Shown here: positions 1 to 5,378 of the stretch, piece after piece
How the letters are laid out: every line of letters begins with the position of its first letter
How positions within the stretch are numbered: the stretch's first letter is position 1
Source of the DNA: Desulfurobacterium sp.
GTDB lineage: Bacteria > Aquificota > Aquificia > Desulfurobacteriales > Desulfurobacteriaceae
Length of the DNA stretch: 9,505 nucleotides
Assembly (NCBI GenBank): GCA_003978805.1
Contig: QNYI01000070.1
Coordinates: 1-9,505 of the forward strand
Direction: 5' to 3'
Program-made: the position numbers and the translations under genes
The notes under the pieces: model-generated
Seen by the model: the letters and a program-made list of their open reading frames with translations, nothing else
Told to the model about the DNA's origin: nothing
Databases searched by the model: none

Positions 1-528
1 TCTGATGTTCGCTTCTAAAACTTCTTGAGGAAGCTTCTTGCCGAAAGCCTTCTTGATATCCTCCTCAACAGACTTTATGTCAACGAGACCTCCCAAGACC
101 TTGATGAGAGCTCCGAGCATCGGAATGTTCATAAGAGGCCTCTTTAGCTCCTCCATCGCTATTTTCGTAGCGTCCACAGTGTAAATTTTCCTTCCCTTGA
201 TTCCGTACTTTTCCCTTACCTCTTGAGGAGTCTTGTCGGTATTGATTACAAGGATTGCGTTCTCATCTGTCCCTTCAAGGAAGGGAACCGCCTTAAGGAG
301 TGTTGGGTCAACTACAACGACGATATTGGGGTTTAAAACCATACAGTGGTGGGGAATTGGGTTTTCAGAGACCCTGTTGTAGGCGCGGAGGGGAGCTCCA
401 GACCTTTCTGCACCGTAGTCAGGGTTACTCTGAGCGTACTTACCCTCCCTGATAGCCGCACTTGCTAAGATTTTAGAAGCTGTTACGGCACCCTGACCGC
501 CGCGGGCGTGCCACCTGATCTCTATCAT
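1..528 (-). CDS. 2-oxoacid:ferredoxin oxidoreductase gamma subunit (partial, 3' end cut by window)
   Basis: The frame is open from ATG at 528 to the window edge, giving 176 residues with no stop. The protein begins MIEIRWHARGGQGAVTAS, the typical start of the gamma (PorC/KorC-type) subunit of pyruvate or 2-oxoisovalerate:ferredoxin oxidoreductases, with the GGQG loop at residues 10-13. The family motif Y-G-A-E-R-S-G-A-P follows at about 38-46, and V-V-V-V-D-P at about 75-80. The enzyme is cytosolic and interconverts a 2-oxoacid plus CoA with acyl-CoA plus CO2 using ferredoxin. The start has a strong ribosome site, GGAGG at 535-539, inside the end of recR, and the ATG overlaps the recR stop (TAATG). 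Full gamma subunits are commonly about 180-230 residues, so little is missing. The delta, alpha and beta genes would be expected further left. The substrate (pyruvate, 2-oxoglutarate or branched-chain) cannot be decided here. Confidence 0.92.
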   Translation of the reverse strand, partial: MIEIRWHARGGQGAVTASKILASAAIREGKYAQSNPDYGAERSGAPLRAYNRVSENPIPHHCMVLNPNIVVVVDPTLLKAVPFLEGTDENAILVINTDKTPQEVREKYGIKGRKIYTVDATKIAMEELKRPLMNIPMLGALIKVLGGLVDIKSVEEDIKKAFGKKLPQEVLEANIR

Positions 529-1133
529 TACTTTCCTCCGATTATGAGTTTCTTATCCTCAAAGGCTCTCTTAAGCGTTAGTTCGTCTGCCATATCTATG
601 GTTCCACCGTAGGGAATACCGTAACCTATCCGGTAGACCTCAACGTCAAACTTTGCGAGCCTTTCAAGCAGGAACTTTGAAGTAGCCTCCCCTTCTACAG
701 TAGGGTTCAAGGCTATGATAACGGTCTTTACACCGTGCTTCCTAATTCTATTAAAGAGGCTCTCTACGTTTAAATCCTCAGGGGAAATATCCTCCAGAGG
801 AGATATAACACCCCCAAGAACGTGGTATAGTCCCTTATAGTCCCCCAACTTCTCTATGGAAATCGCATCTCTGGGCTGTTCAACTACACAGAGGGAAGTT
901 CTATCCCTCTCCGGATCCTTACAGACGGCACACAGAGAACCTTGAGCCGGAAGTCCACACTCTAAACAAGGTTTTACCCTTTCAAGCTCCCTTAAGGCGT
1001 TAAGGATTAACCTTCTTTTTTCCCCTTCCAGCCTTGAAAGCTGGAGGACAGCCCTTTCTGCAGCCCTCTCGCTTATTCCCGGAATTTCGGAGAAAAACTG
1101 TATCAAGAACTCAAGGTTCTCGGGGTAAATCAA
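528..1133 (-). CDS. recR: Recombination mediator protein RecR
   Basis: This 201-residue protein has the usual RecR length and layout. A helix-hairpin-helix region (I-P-G-I-S-E-R-A-A-E-R) lies at about residues 17-27. A C4 zinc finger uses Cys56, Cys59, Cys68 and Cys71. A Toprim domain covers about 79-175, with V-V-E-Q-P-R-D at 83-89 and N-P-T-V-E-G-E-A-T at 143-151. The family C-terminal motif R-I-G-Y-G-I-P-Y-G-G is at 168-177. RecR acts with RecO (and RecF) to load RecA onto SSB-coated single-stranded DNA at gaps. The start is TTG, not ATG: it overlaps the ybaB stop as TTGA and is preceded at 5 nt by a full GGAGGT (1139-1144). No ATG lies near it. The ybaB-recR pairing is conserved in many bacteria, but dnaX, often next to them, is not in this window. 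Confidence 0.97.
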   Translation of the reverse strand: MIYPENLEFLIQFFSEIPGISERAAERAVLQLSRLEGEKRRLILNALRELERVKPCLECGLPAQGSLCAVCKDPERDRTSLCVVEQPRDAISIEKLGDYKGLYHVLGGVISPLEDISPEDLNVESLFNRIRKHGVKTVIIALNPTVEGEATSKFLLERLAKFDVEVYRIGYGIPYGGTIDMADELTLKRAFEDKKLIIGGK

Positions 1134-1462
1134 AAAAGACCTCCCAAGTCTATTCCCAGACCGCCGGTTAGCTTTTCCATTTCCTTTCCGAGGGTATCCC
1201 TTGCTTCCTTTAAAGCCTGATTAACGGCAACGACAATCAAGTCCTGAATCATCTCCTTGTCGCCGGAGTCTATTAAATCCTGTGATATCTCTACGGAGAC
1301 AATTTCTCCTGAGCCTTTCGCAACGACCTTCACAGCACCGCCACCGGCAGTTCCGGTAAACTCCCGGTTCTCAATCTCCTCTTTGAGCCTTGCAGCCTGC
1401 ATCTGGAGCTGTTTAGCCATCTTCATCAATTGGTTTAAGTTCCCCATTCCGCCTTTAAACAT
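1130..1462 (-). CDS. YbaB/EbfC family nucleoid-associated protein
   Basis: This 110-residue protein has the standard YbaB/EbfC size and layout. A Gly/Met-rich start (M-F-K-G-G-M-G-N-L) leads into a long N-terminal helix at about residues 8-34, rich in Met, Gln and Lys. The conserved beta core follows: F-T-G-T-A-G-G-G-A-V-K-V at 35-46 and G-S-G-E-I-V-S-V-E-I at 50-59. After that comes D-L-I-V-V-A-V-N-Q-A at 74-83 and a Gly-rich tail. Family members are dimers that bind DNA and affect nucleoid organisation and gene expression. Their genes usually sit beside recR, as here. The ATG at 1462 has GGAGGG (1469-1474) 6 nt upstream. It is the first gene of the leftward operon and is served by the promoter at 1496-1524. 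The stop overlaps the recR start as TTGA. Confidence 0.95.
   Translation of the reverse strand: MFKGGMGNLNQLMKMAKQLQMQAARLKEEIENREFTGTAGGGAVKVVAKGSGEIVSVEISQDLIDSGDKEMIQDLIVVAVNQALKEARDTLGKEMEKLTGGLGIDLGGLF
1139..1144 (-). promoter_or_regulatory. Ribosome binding site fixing the TTG start of recR
   Basis: The minus strand reads GGAGGT inside the last codons of ybaB (its C-terminal Gly-Gly-Leu), 5 nt before TTG at 1133. No ATG or GTG lies at suitable spacing, so this site supports the rare TTG start and coupling to ybaB. Confidence 0.8.
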
Positions 1463-1495
1463 TTAGAGCCCTCCGTAACTTAAAGGTCGCCCTTT

Positions 1496-1524
1496 ATTGT
1501 AAAAAATTTGTAAAAGATGCACAA
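1496..1524 (-). promoter_or_regulatory. Sigma70-type promoter for ybaB-recR-oxidoreductase operon
   Basis: On the minus strand a -35 box TTGTGC (1519-1524) and a -10 box TACAAT (1496-1501) are separated by exactly 17 bp. The predicted transcript start is near 1489, giving a leader of about 27 nt that holds the GGAGGG ribosome site before ATG 1462. The spacer is AT-rich, and T-T-T-T-A-C-A-A occurs twice within it and its -10 flank. Position and fit to consensus are seen in the sequence; activity is inferred. Confidence 0.65.
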
Positions 1525-1539
1525 GGAAAAACTTACAAG

Positions 1540-1567
1540 TTGAAAACCAAAACCACTTAGCTATACT
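1540..1567 (+). promoter_or_regulatory. Sigma70-type promoter for the toxin-antitoxin cassette (and probably hflX)
   Basis: TTGAAA (1540-1545) and TATACT (1562-1567) are separated by 16 bp, each one mismatch from the sigma70 consensus. The transcript would start near 1574. It lies back to back with the ybaB promoter, and the two -35 boxes are only 15 bp apart. The arms AACCAA (1545-1550) and TTGGTT (1571-1576) form an inverted repeat around the -10 box. Such a position would suit autoregulation by the antitoxin, but that role is inference. No other promoter is evident before hflX. Confidence 0.65.
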
Positions 1568-1576
1568 ATATTGGTT
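1545..1576. repeat. Short inverted repeat flanking the -10 box, possible antitoxin operator
   Basis: AACCAA at 1545-1550 and TTGGTT at 1571-1576 are perfect inverted 6-bp arms with centres 26 bp apart, straddling TATACT. Type II antitoxins usually bind palindromic sites over their own promoter. Six-base arms can arise by chance in AT-rich DNA, so the call is weak. A second small palindrome, ACTT-AC-AAGT at 1531-1540, lies between the two -35 boxes. Confidence 0.3.
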
Positions 1577-1611
1577 AAGCAGTAATGCCAAATACGTTAT
1601 TAGAGGAAACA

Positions 1612-1860
1612 ATGATTGTTACTGCTAACGAGGTAAAGAGAAGAGGATTCTCCTACATAGCAAAACTCCTTGAGAAGTTTGACTCCGTTCTCGTTAGTTT
1701 CCGAGGAAAACAGAAGTTCGTCGTCCTTCCACTGGAAGAGTACGAAAGACTGAAAGAACTTGAGCTTGAAGCCGCTATAAGGGAAGCTGAAAAGGACATA
1801 GAGAATGACAGATTTGTCGTTGAAAGTGCTGAGGAACATTTCAAGAGGTTGGGAATTTGA
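1612..1860 (+). CDS. Phd/YefM-type antitoxin of a type II toxin-antitoxin pair
   Basis: This 82-residue acidic protein begins M-I-V-T-A-N-E-V-K-R-R-G. It has the Phd/YefM pattern: an N-terminal DNA-binding fold with V-S-F-R-G-K-Q-K-F-V-V-L-P at about residues 29-41, then the typical L-E-E-Y-E-R-L at 42-48. A charged C-terminal helix (E-A-A-I-R-E-A-E-K-D-I-E) and F-V-V-E-S-A-E-E-H follow and would wrap the toxin. The family represses its own promoter and neutralises the partner RelE-type nuclease. I chose the ATG at 1612 because GAGGAA (1603-1608) lies just before it. An in-frame ATG at 1585 would add nine residues but has no ribosome site and lies only about 11 nt after the predicted transcript start. 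The stop overlaps the toxin start as TTGA. GC here is about 44%, like the neighbours. Because the partner looks inactivated, this gene may survive as an orphan regulator or anti-addiction factor. Confidence 0.85.
   Translation: MIVTANEVKRRGFSYIAKLLEKFDSVLVSFRGKQKFVVLPLEEYERLKELELEAAIREAEKDIENDRFVVESAEEHFKRLGI
1845..1849 (+). promoter_or_regulatory. Ribosome binding site supporting the TTG start of the toxin
   Basis: GAGGT inside the last codons of the antitoxin gene lies 7 nt before the TTG at 1857. It supports a TTG start translationally coupled to the antitoxin through the TTGA stop/start overlap. Confidence 0.6.
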
Positions 1861-2114
1861 ACAAATACAAGCTGATTTTTCCGGAGTCTTATCTAAAGAA
1901 AGAAAAGAAGTTCTTAAAACAACATCCGGAGTTAATTCCCCGTTACAAAAAGGTTCTAAAGCTACTTGAATTAAACCCTAATCATCCATCTTTGAGACTC
2001 CATAAGCTAAAAGGAAAATTCAGAGGCAAGTACTCAGTATCCATAACCATGAGTTACAGAATCGTTCTAACCTTTACAATAACGGATAAGGGAATTATCC
2101 TAAATAGATATTAG
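1857..2114 (+). CDS. RelE/YafQ-family mRNA interferase toxin, C-terminally truncated by frameshifts (probably inactive)
   Basis: The frame encodes 85 residues from a TTG that overlaps the antitoxin stop. The body matches the RelE/YafQ (StbE) toxin family: basic start K-Y-K-L-I-F, a helix with K-K-F-L-K-Q-H-P-E-L, then L-N-P-N-H-P-S-L-R-L-H-K-L-K-G at about 39-53, V-S-I-T-M-S-Y-R-I at 61-69 and a final strand K-G-I-I-L. Family members cut mRNA, usually on the ribosome. Their last residues (I-D-I-G-x-H-D-x-V-Y-R type) carry an important His/Tyr end. Here the frame instead reads N-R-Y-stop. The expected tail is encoded just downstream in other frames (see 2103-2137), so the gene has probably suffered two single-base shifts. 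GC is about 35% against about 45-48% around it, which suggests transfer. The family is clear; loss of function is inferred. Confidence 0.82.
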   Translation: MNKYKLIFPESYLKKEKKFLKQHPELIPRYKKVLKLLELNPNHPSLRLHKLKGKFRGKYSVSITMSYRIVLTFTITDKGIILNRY

Positions 2115-2137
2115 GTAGCCATGATGTTTACAGATAG
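2103..2137 (+). pseudogene. Out-of-frame remnant of the toxin C-terminus
   Basis: After codon CTA (2100-2102) of the toxin, skipping A2103 gives ATA-GAT-ATT (I-D-I) at 2104-2112. Skipping A2113 as well gives GGT-AGC-CAT-GAT-GTT-TAC-AGA-TAG at 2114-2137, which reads G-S-H-D-V-Y-R-stop. Together this restores I-I-L-I-D-I-G-S-H-D-V-Y-R, the usual end of RelE/YafQ toxins, with a proper stop. The run is too specific to be a likely coincidence. The segment also contains both candidate start codons of hflX (2121 and 2124). Confidence 0.7.
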
Positions 2138-3251
2138 GACGGATCTACAAAAGGAAAAAATAGCCATAATTGCCGTAAAAAGACCAAAGGAAGAGATAGA
2201 CGTAGAAGAGCTAAAGGGCTTAGTAGAGGCCCTCGGCGGAGAAGTTGTCCAGACGGTCATCCAGAAAAGGAGAGCATTTTCCCCATCAACGTACATAGGT
2301 AAGGGAAAAACTGCCGAGATAGACACCGAAAATGCCACCCTTATAGTTGCCTACCACCCACTTTCTTACTCCCAGAAGAGAAACCTTGAAGAGCTCACAG
2401 GACTACCGGTAATAGACCGAACAGAGGTAATCCTTGAGATATTTGCAAGGAGAGCAAGGACAAAGGAAGCAAAGCTTCAGGTTGAACTTGCCAAGGCCTA
2501 CTACCAGCTTTCACACTTAAGGGGGAAGGGAAAGGAGCTCTCCCGTCTTGGAGGTGGAGTTGGAACAAGGGGTCCCGGTGAGACAAAAACGGAAGTAGAA
2601 GCAAGGGCGATAAGGAGGAAGATCTACAAGCTAAGGGAAGAGCTTGAAGAAGTGATAAAGAGGCAGGAGCTCATAAGAAAAGGTAGGAAGAAGAAAAACT
2701 TTAAGACAGTAGCAATCGTTGGATATACAAACGTAGGGAAGTCAACCCTCGTTAAAGCACTAACGAGGAAGGACGTCTTTATAAAGGACATTCCCTTTGC
2801 AACCCTTGATGTTAAGACGGGCTCCCTCTACCTTGACGGGGAAACCGTTCTCATTTCCGATACAGTAGGTTTTATCAGAAACCTTCCCCACGAGCTCATT
2901 GCCTCCTTTAGGGCAACCCTTTCAGAGGTAAAGGAGGCAGACCTACTTTTAATTGTCTTTGACGTCTCTTCAGAAAAGCTTGAAGAGGAACTAAGGTCTG
3001 TTGAGCAGGTTCTTAAAAAGCTAAAGAGCTGGGATAAACCCAAAATCTTCGTGGCCAACAAAATAGATAAGGTAATTGACTCCTATGAGAGGTCAGAGGA
3101 GCTCTACCAGCTCATAGCCGGAAAACTTCCGGAAACAGACTCTCCCGTGGTTTTCATCTCCGCTAAAAAGGGCTGGGGACTTGACAAGCTAAAAGAGGAG
3201 ATAAAAAAGGCCATTAAACTTGTGAGTTCAGCACCAGCTCAAGGCTCTTAA
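2121..3251 (+). CDS. hflX: Ribosome-associated GTPase HflX
   Basis: This 376-residue protein has full HflX architecture. An N-terminal nucleotide-binding-like domain (about 12-135) contains F-S-P-S-T-Y-I-G-K-G-K at 53-63. The family linker G-T-R-G-P-G-E-T-K at 148-156 precedes a coiled-coil arm at about 157-190. The GTPase domain has G1 G-Y-T-N-V-G-K-S-T (201-209), switch I F-A-T-L-D (226-230), G3 D-T-V-G-F (247-251), G4 N-K-I-D (313-316) and G5 S-A-K-K-G (347-351). HflX binds 50S/70S ribosomes and splits stalled or stress-inactivated ones. The start is ATG 2121 or ATG 2124, with AGGT (2113-2116) upstream. The first five or six codons are read from the dead end of the toxin gene, so the N-terminus M-M-F-T-D-R may be non-native. 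No separate promoter is visible. The last 38 bp overlap the convergent dus gene. Confidence 0.95.
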   Translation: MMFTDRTDLQKEKIAIIAVKRPKEEIDVEELKGLVEALGGEVVQTVIQKRRAFSPSTYIGKGKTAEIDTENATLIVAYHPLSYSQKRNLEELTGLPVIDRTEVILEIFARRARTKEAKLQVELAKAYYQLSHLRGKGKELSRLGGGVGTRGPGETKTEVEARAIRRKIYKLREELEEVIKRQELIRKGRKKKNFKTVAIVGYTNVGKSTLVKALTRKDVFIKDIPFATLDVKTGSLYLDGETVLISDTVGFIRNLPHELIASFRATLSEVKEADLLLIVFDVSSEKLEEELRSVEQVLKKLKSWDKPKIFVANKIDKVIDSYERSEELYQLIAGKLPETDSPVVFISAKKGWGLDKLKEEIKKAIKLVSSAPAQGS

Positions 3252-4161
3252 GGAGCTCTTCGCAGGATTTGCTTCTCATCACCATATCGTTTAGCTTGGC
3301 TTTCCCTCTTATTCCCTTGAAAATTTGACTTATTTGAGCCTTTATAACCTTACAGGCTCTTTCCCTTTCAAAGAACTCCCACATCAGGGAGAGCTCTTCC
3401 AGAATAAACTCAACCCTTTCTTTTAACCCCGTTTTTATATCCCTTTTCTCTTTATACTCCCTAAATATCCAAGGGTTAGAAAGGGCTACCCTCCCTATCA
3501 TGACGCCGTCGCAGTTCGTTTCTTCAAACTTTACGTCAATTTCCCTCCAGCTCTTAACATCTCCGCTCCCTATAACGGGGACATCGCCGGCAATTTCCTT
3601 TAAGTCCCTTACCCTCTCCCAGCGGGCTCGGCCTGAAAAGCCCTCCTTTGCAAGACGGGGATGAAGGGCAATGGCTGAAACTCCGGCCTTTAACAGGTTT
3701 TCTGCAATCTCTTCCAGAGTGTCCTCGTAAAATCCTAGCCTTATCTTCGCGGTTACTGGAACGCCGTAGGGCTTTAAAGCCTCTACCGTCTCCCTAACTA
3801 CCCTTCCCATCTCCTCGGGGAACTGGAGAAGATAGCCTGCTGCCTTTGCCTTTAAAACCTTCTTAACGGAACAGCCGAAGTTTATGTCTATCGCCTCAGG
3901 GTTATACTTTTCAGCCATCTTTACGGCAGCTTGGGCGATTTCTTCGGGGTTCCTACCGTAGAGCTGAAGGTGAATTGGACGCTCCTCATCGGTAAAGTAG
4001 GCAAGTTCCCTTTCCTCACCTTTGTAGATTATCCCCGTTGCGTTCATTAGCTCTGAGTAGACCCTGTCAGCTCCTAAACGCCTGCAAAGCCTCCTAAAGG
4101 CCGAGTGGGTGTAACCGGCCAAGGGGGCAAGTATGATCTCCCTCTCTATTCTGAGCTCCAT
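3214..4161 (-). CDS. dus: tRNA-dihydrouridine synthase (Dus family)
   Basis: This 315-residue flavoenzyme has a TIM barrel plus helical domain and reduces uridine to dihydrouridine in tRNA loops with FMN and NAD(P)H. Motifs in order: A-P-L-A-G-Y-T-H-S-A-F-R-R (12-24), I-D-I-N-F-G-C-S-V-K-K (91-101) with the proton-donor Cys97, T-A-K-I-R (137-141) with FMN-binding Lys139, and L-H-P-R (166-169). I-G-S-G-D-V (197-202) and G-V-M-I-G-R-V-A-L-S-N-P-W-I-F (219-233) follow. The residue after the catalytic Cys is Ser where most Dus proteins have Pro, and Ser199 replaces the usual Asn; both are unusual but not disabling. The start at 4161 has AGGAG (4169-4173) 7 nt upstream and overlaps the HD gene by 16 bp. 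It is the last gene of the leftward operon, and its 3' end overlaps hflX. Which uridine position it modifies cannot be told from this sequence. Confidence 0.94.
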   Translation of the reverse strand: MELRIEREIILAPLAGYTHSAFRRLCRRLGADRVYSELMNATGIIYKGEERELAYFTDEERPIHLQLYGRNPEEIAQAAVKMAEKYNPEAIDINFGCSVKKVLKAKAAGYLLQFPEEMGRVVRETVEALKPYGVPVTAKIRLGFYEDTLEEIAENLLKAGVSAIALHPRLAKEGFSGRARWERVRDLKEIAGDVPVIGSGDVKSWREIDVKFEETNCDGVMIGRVALSNPWIFREYKEKRDIKTGLKERVEFILEELSLMWEFFERERACKVIKAQISQIFKGIRGKAKLNDMVMRSKSCEELLKSLELVLNSQV

Positions 4162-5378
4162 TCTCTTTCTCCTACCACCTCCTTGGGAACTGTCACGTAA
4201 ATTTTCGTAACTTTTCGGGAAAGGGCTTTAATGGCATCGGTCGGGGCAACGTTTGAGAGCTCTTCAACCCTTTCTCCGAACTTCACCTTTATCACGTCCG
4301 TTCCGCTTGGGGAGTAGTAGGAATAAGCCACCTTTGAAGGCTCAACAACCTCAAAGTAGTAGTTTGGGTCGTAACCTGCCCTTTCAACTTTTTCGTGAAA
4401 CTCAAGGACTTGGTGGGGGGTAACCTCTACTGTCTTAAAGAAGTTCCTCCTCACTAAGCGGTTACAGAGGTCCCTCAGAATGGGGTCTTTAACGTCTAAG
4501 AGAGAATAGATAGATGAAACAACGTTGCTGTCTGTAAGGCGGAAGAACTTGTCAATGTCCTGAGTTTTTAGAACCTCTGAGAGGGCAGAGTCCATAGGGA
4601 GTTCCTCGCCGTTTAGAAGGAGCTCCCTCACTCTCTCAATTATTTTCCTCAGGAGAACTTGAACCGAAAGGTTTACCTTGTGGAAGTAAACAGCCCAGTA
4701 CATCTGATACCGTGACATAACGTAGGCCTCAAGGGCGTTAAAACCTTTTGCGTTCCATACAAGTTCATTATCCTCAACGAGGATGGAAACGAGAATTCTG
4801 TTAACGTCTATCTTCCCGAAGGAAACGCCGGTGTAGTATGCGTCCCTCCTTAAGTAGTCAAGCCTATCGCAGTCAAGCTGACTTGAAACGAGCTGGTAGG
4901 TAAAGGGGAGCTCGTGCTCCTTGCGCAGGATTTTTTTTACAAGTTGAAATAGCTCCCTCTCTACCTTCCCTTCGGCTTCAAGCCTTTTTAGGGCTTCTTC
5001 TGTAAGCTCCTCGTGCCTTTTCGGAAGTATCACTCCCTCAAGGGCGTGGGAGTAGGGGGAGTGGCCGAGGTCGTGGGTAAGGGCAGAAACCAAAATGGCA
5101 GTCCGGAGCTCCTCGTCTACGCCGTATCCCTTCATCCTGAGGAAGTTTAAGGCCTTCTTTGTAAGCCACATAACCCCTACAGAGTGCTGAAAGCGGGTGT
5201 GCTCAGCCCCCGGATAGACGTAGTAGCAGGGGCCAAGCTGTCTTATGTGCCTTAACCTCTGAAGGTAGAAGCTGTCAAGGAGGTCAGAGAGGACACTGCT
5301 CTTTTCAACTATTATGAACTCGTCGTAAACGGGATCCATCAGGAGCCTGTGGTTTCTCACCTCCTCCCCCAAGTTCAA
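4146..5378 (-). CDS. HD-domain phosphohydrolase, dGTPase-like (COG1078 type)
   Basis: This 410-residue cytosolic protein has an HD metal centre formed by His65 (F-Q-H-S), His102-Asp103 in T-H-D-L-G-H-S-P-Y-S-H (101-111) and Asp169 in Q-L-D-C-D-R-L-D-Y-L (167-176). R-R-D-A-Y-Y-T-G-V follows at 177-185. This order is typical of the dGTPase/SAMHD1-like branch. Members hydrolyse dNTPs or related nucleotides; the substrate here is unknown. The N-terminal D-P-V-Y-D-E-F-I-I-V matches the usual family beginning. The start is uncertain: TTG 5378 overlaps the upstream stop as TTGA but has only a weak ribosome site. ATG at 5339 (residue 14) would begin right before D-P-V-Y and is the main alternative. 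A strong GGAGG-rich stretch between them is not correctly placed for either. An eight-A run (4931-4938 on the plus strand as T8) encodes Lys-Lys. Confidence 0.9.
   Translation of the reverse strand: MNLGEEVRNHRLLMDPVYDEFIIVEKSSVLSDLLDSFYLQRLRHIRQLGPCYYVYPGAEHTRFQHSVGVMWLTKKALNFLRMKGYGVDEELRTAILVSALTHDLGHSPYSHALEGVILPKRHEELTEEALKRLEAEGKVERELFQLVKKILRKEHELPFTYQLVSSQLDCDRLDYLRRDAYYTGVSFGKIDVNRILVSILVEDNELVWNAKGFNALEAYVMSRYQMYWAVYFHKVNLSVQVLLRKIIERVRELLLNGEELPMDSALSEVLKTQDIDKFFRLTDSNVVSSIYSLLDVKDPILRDLCNRLVRRNFFKTVEVTPHQVLEFHEKVERAGYDPNYYFEVVEPSKVAYSYYSPSGTDVIKVKFGERVEELSNVAPTDAIKALSRKVTKIYVTVPKEVVGEREWSSE

Noticed and set aside
1257..1466. Plus-strand open frame opposite ybaB, and similar frames opposite or within recR, hflX, trpG and the methyltransferase gene
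   Set aside because: They lie wholly over well-supported genes on the other strand or frame, have low-complexity Ser/Phe/Leu-rich translations and no recognisable motifs or fitting ribosome sites.
1585..1611. Upstream ATG extending the antitoxin by nine residues
   Set aside because: There is no ribosome site before 1585 and it is very close to the predicted transcript start. The ATG at 1612 has GAGGAA upstream and fits the family N-terminus.
2103..2113. Programmed frameshifting joining the toxin frames
   Set aside because: Two separate shifts within 11 bases would be needed, with no recognisable slippery heptamer plus stimulator. Simple mutation is the better explanation.
4931..4938. Eight-base homopolymer (A8 in the HD gene) as a frameshift or phase-variation site
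   Set aside because: The frame is intact through it and encodes ordinary Lys-Lys in a helix. A8 is not exceptional in an A-rich gene and no alternative product is evident.
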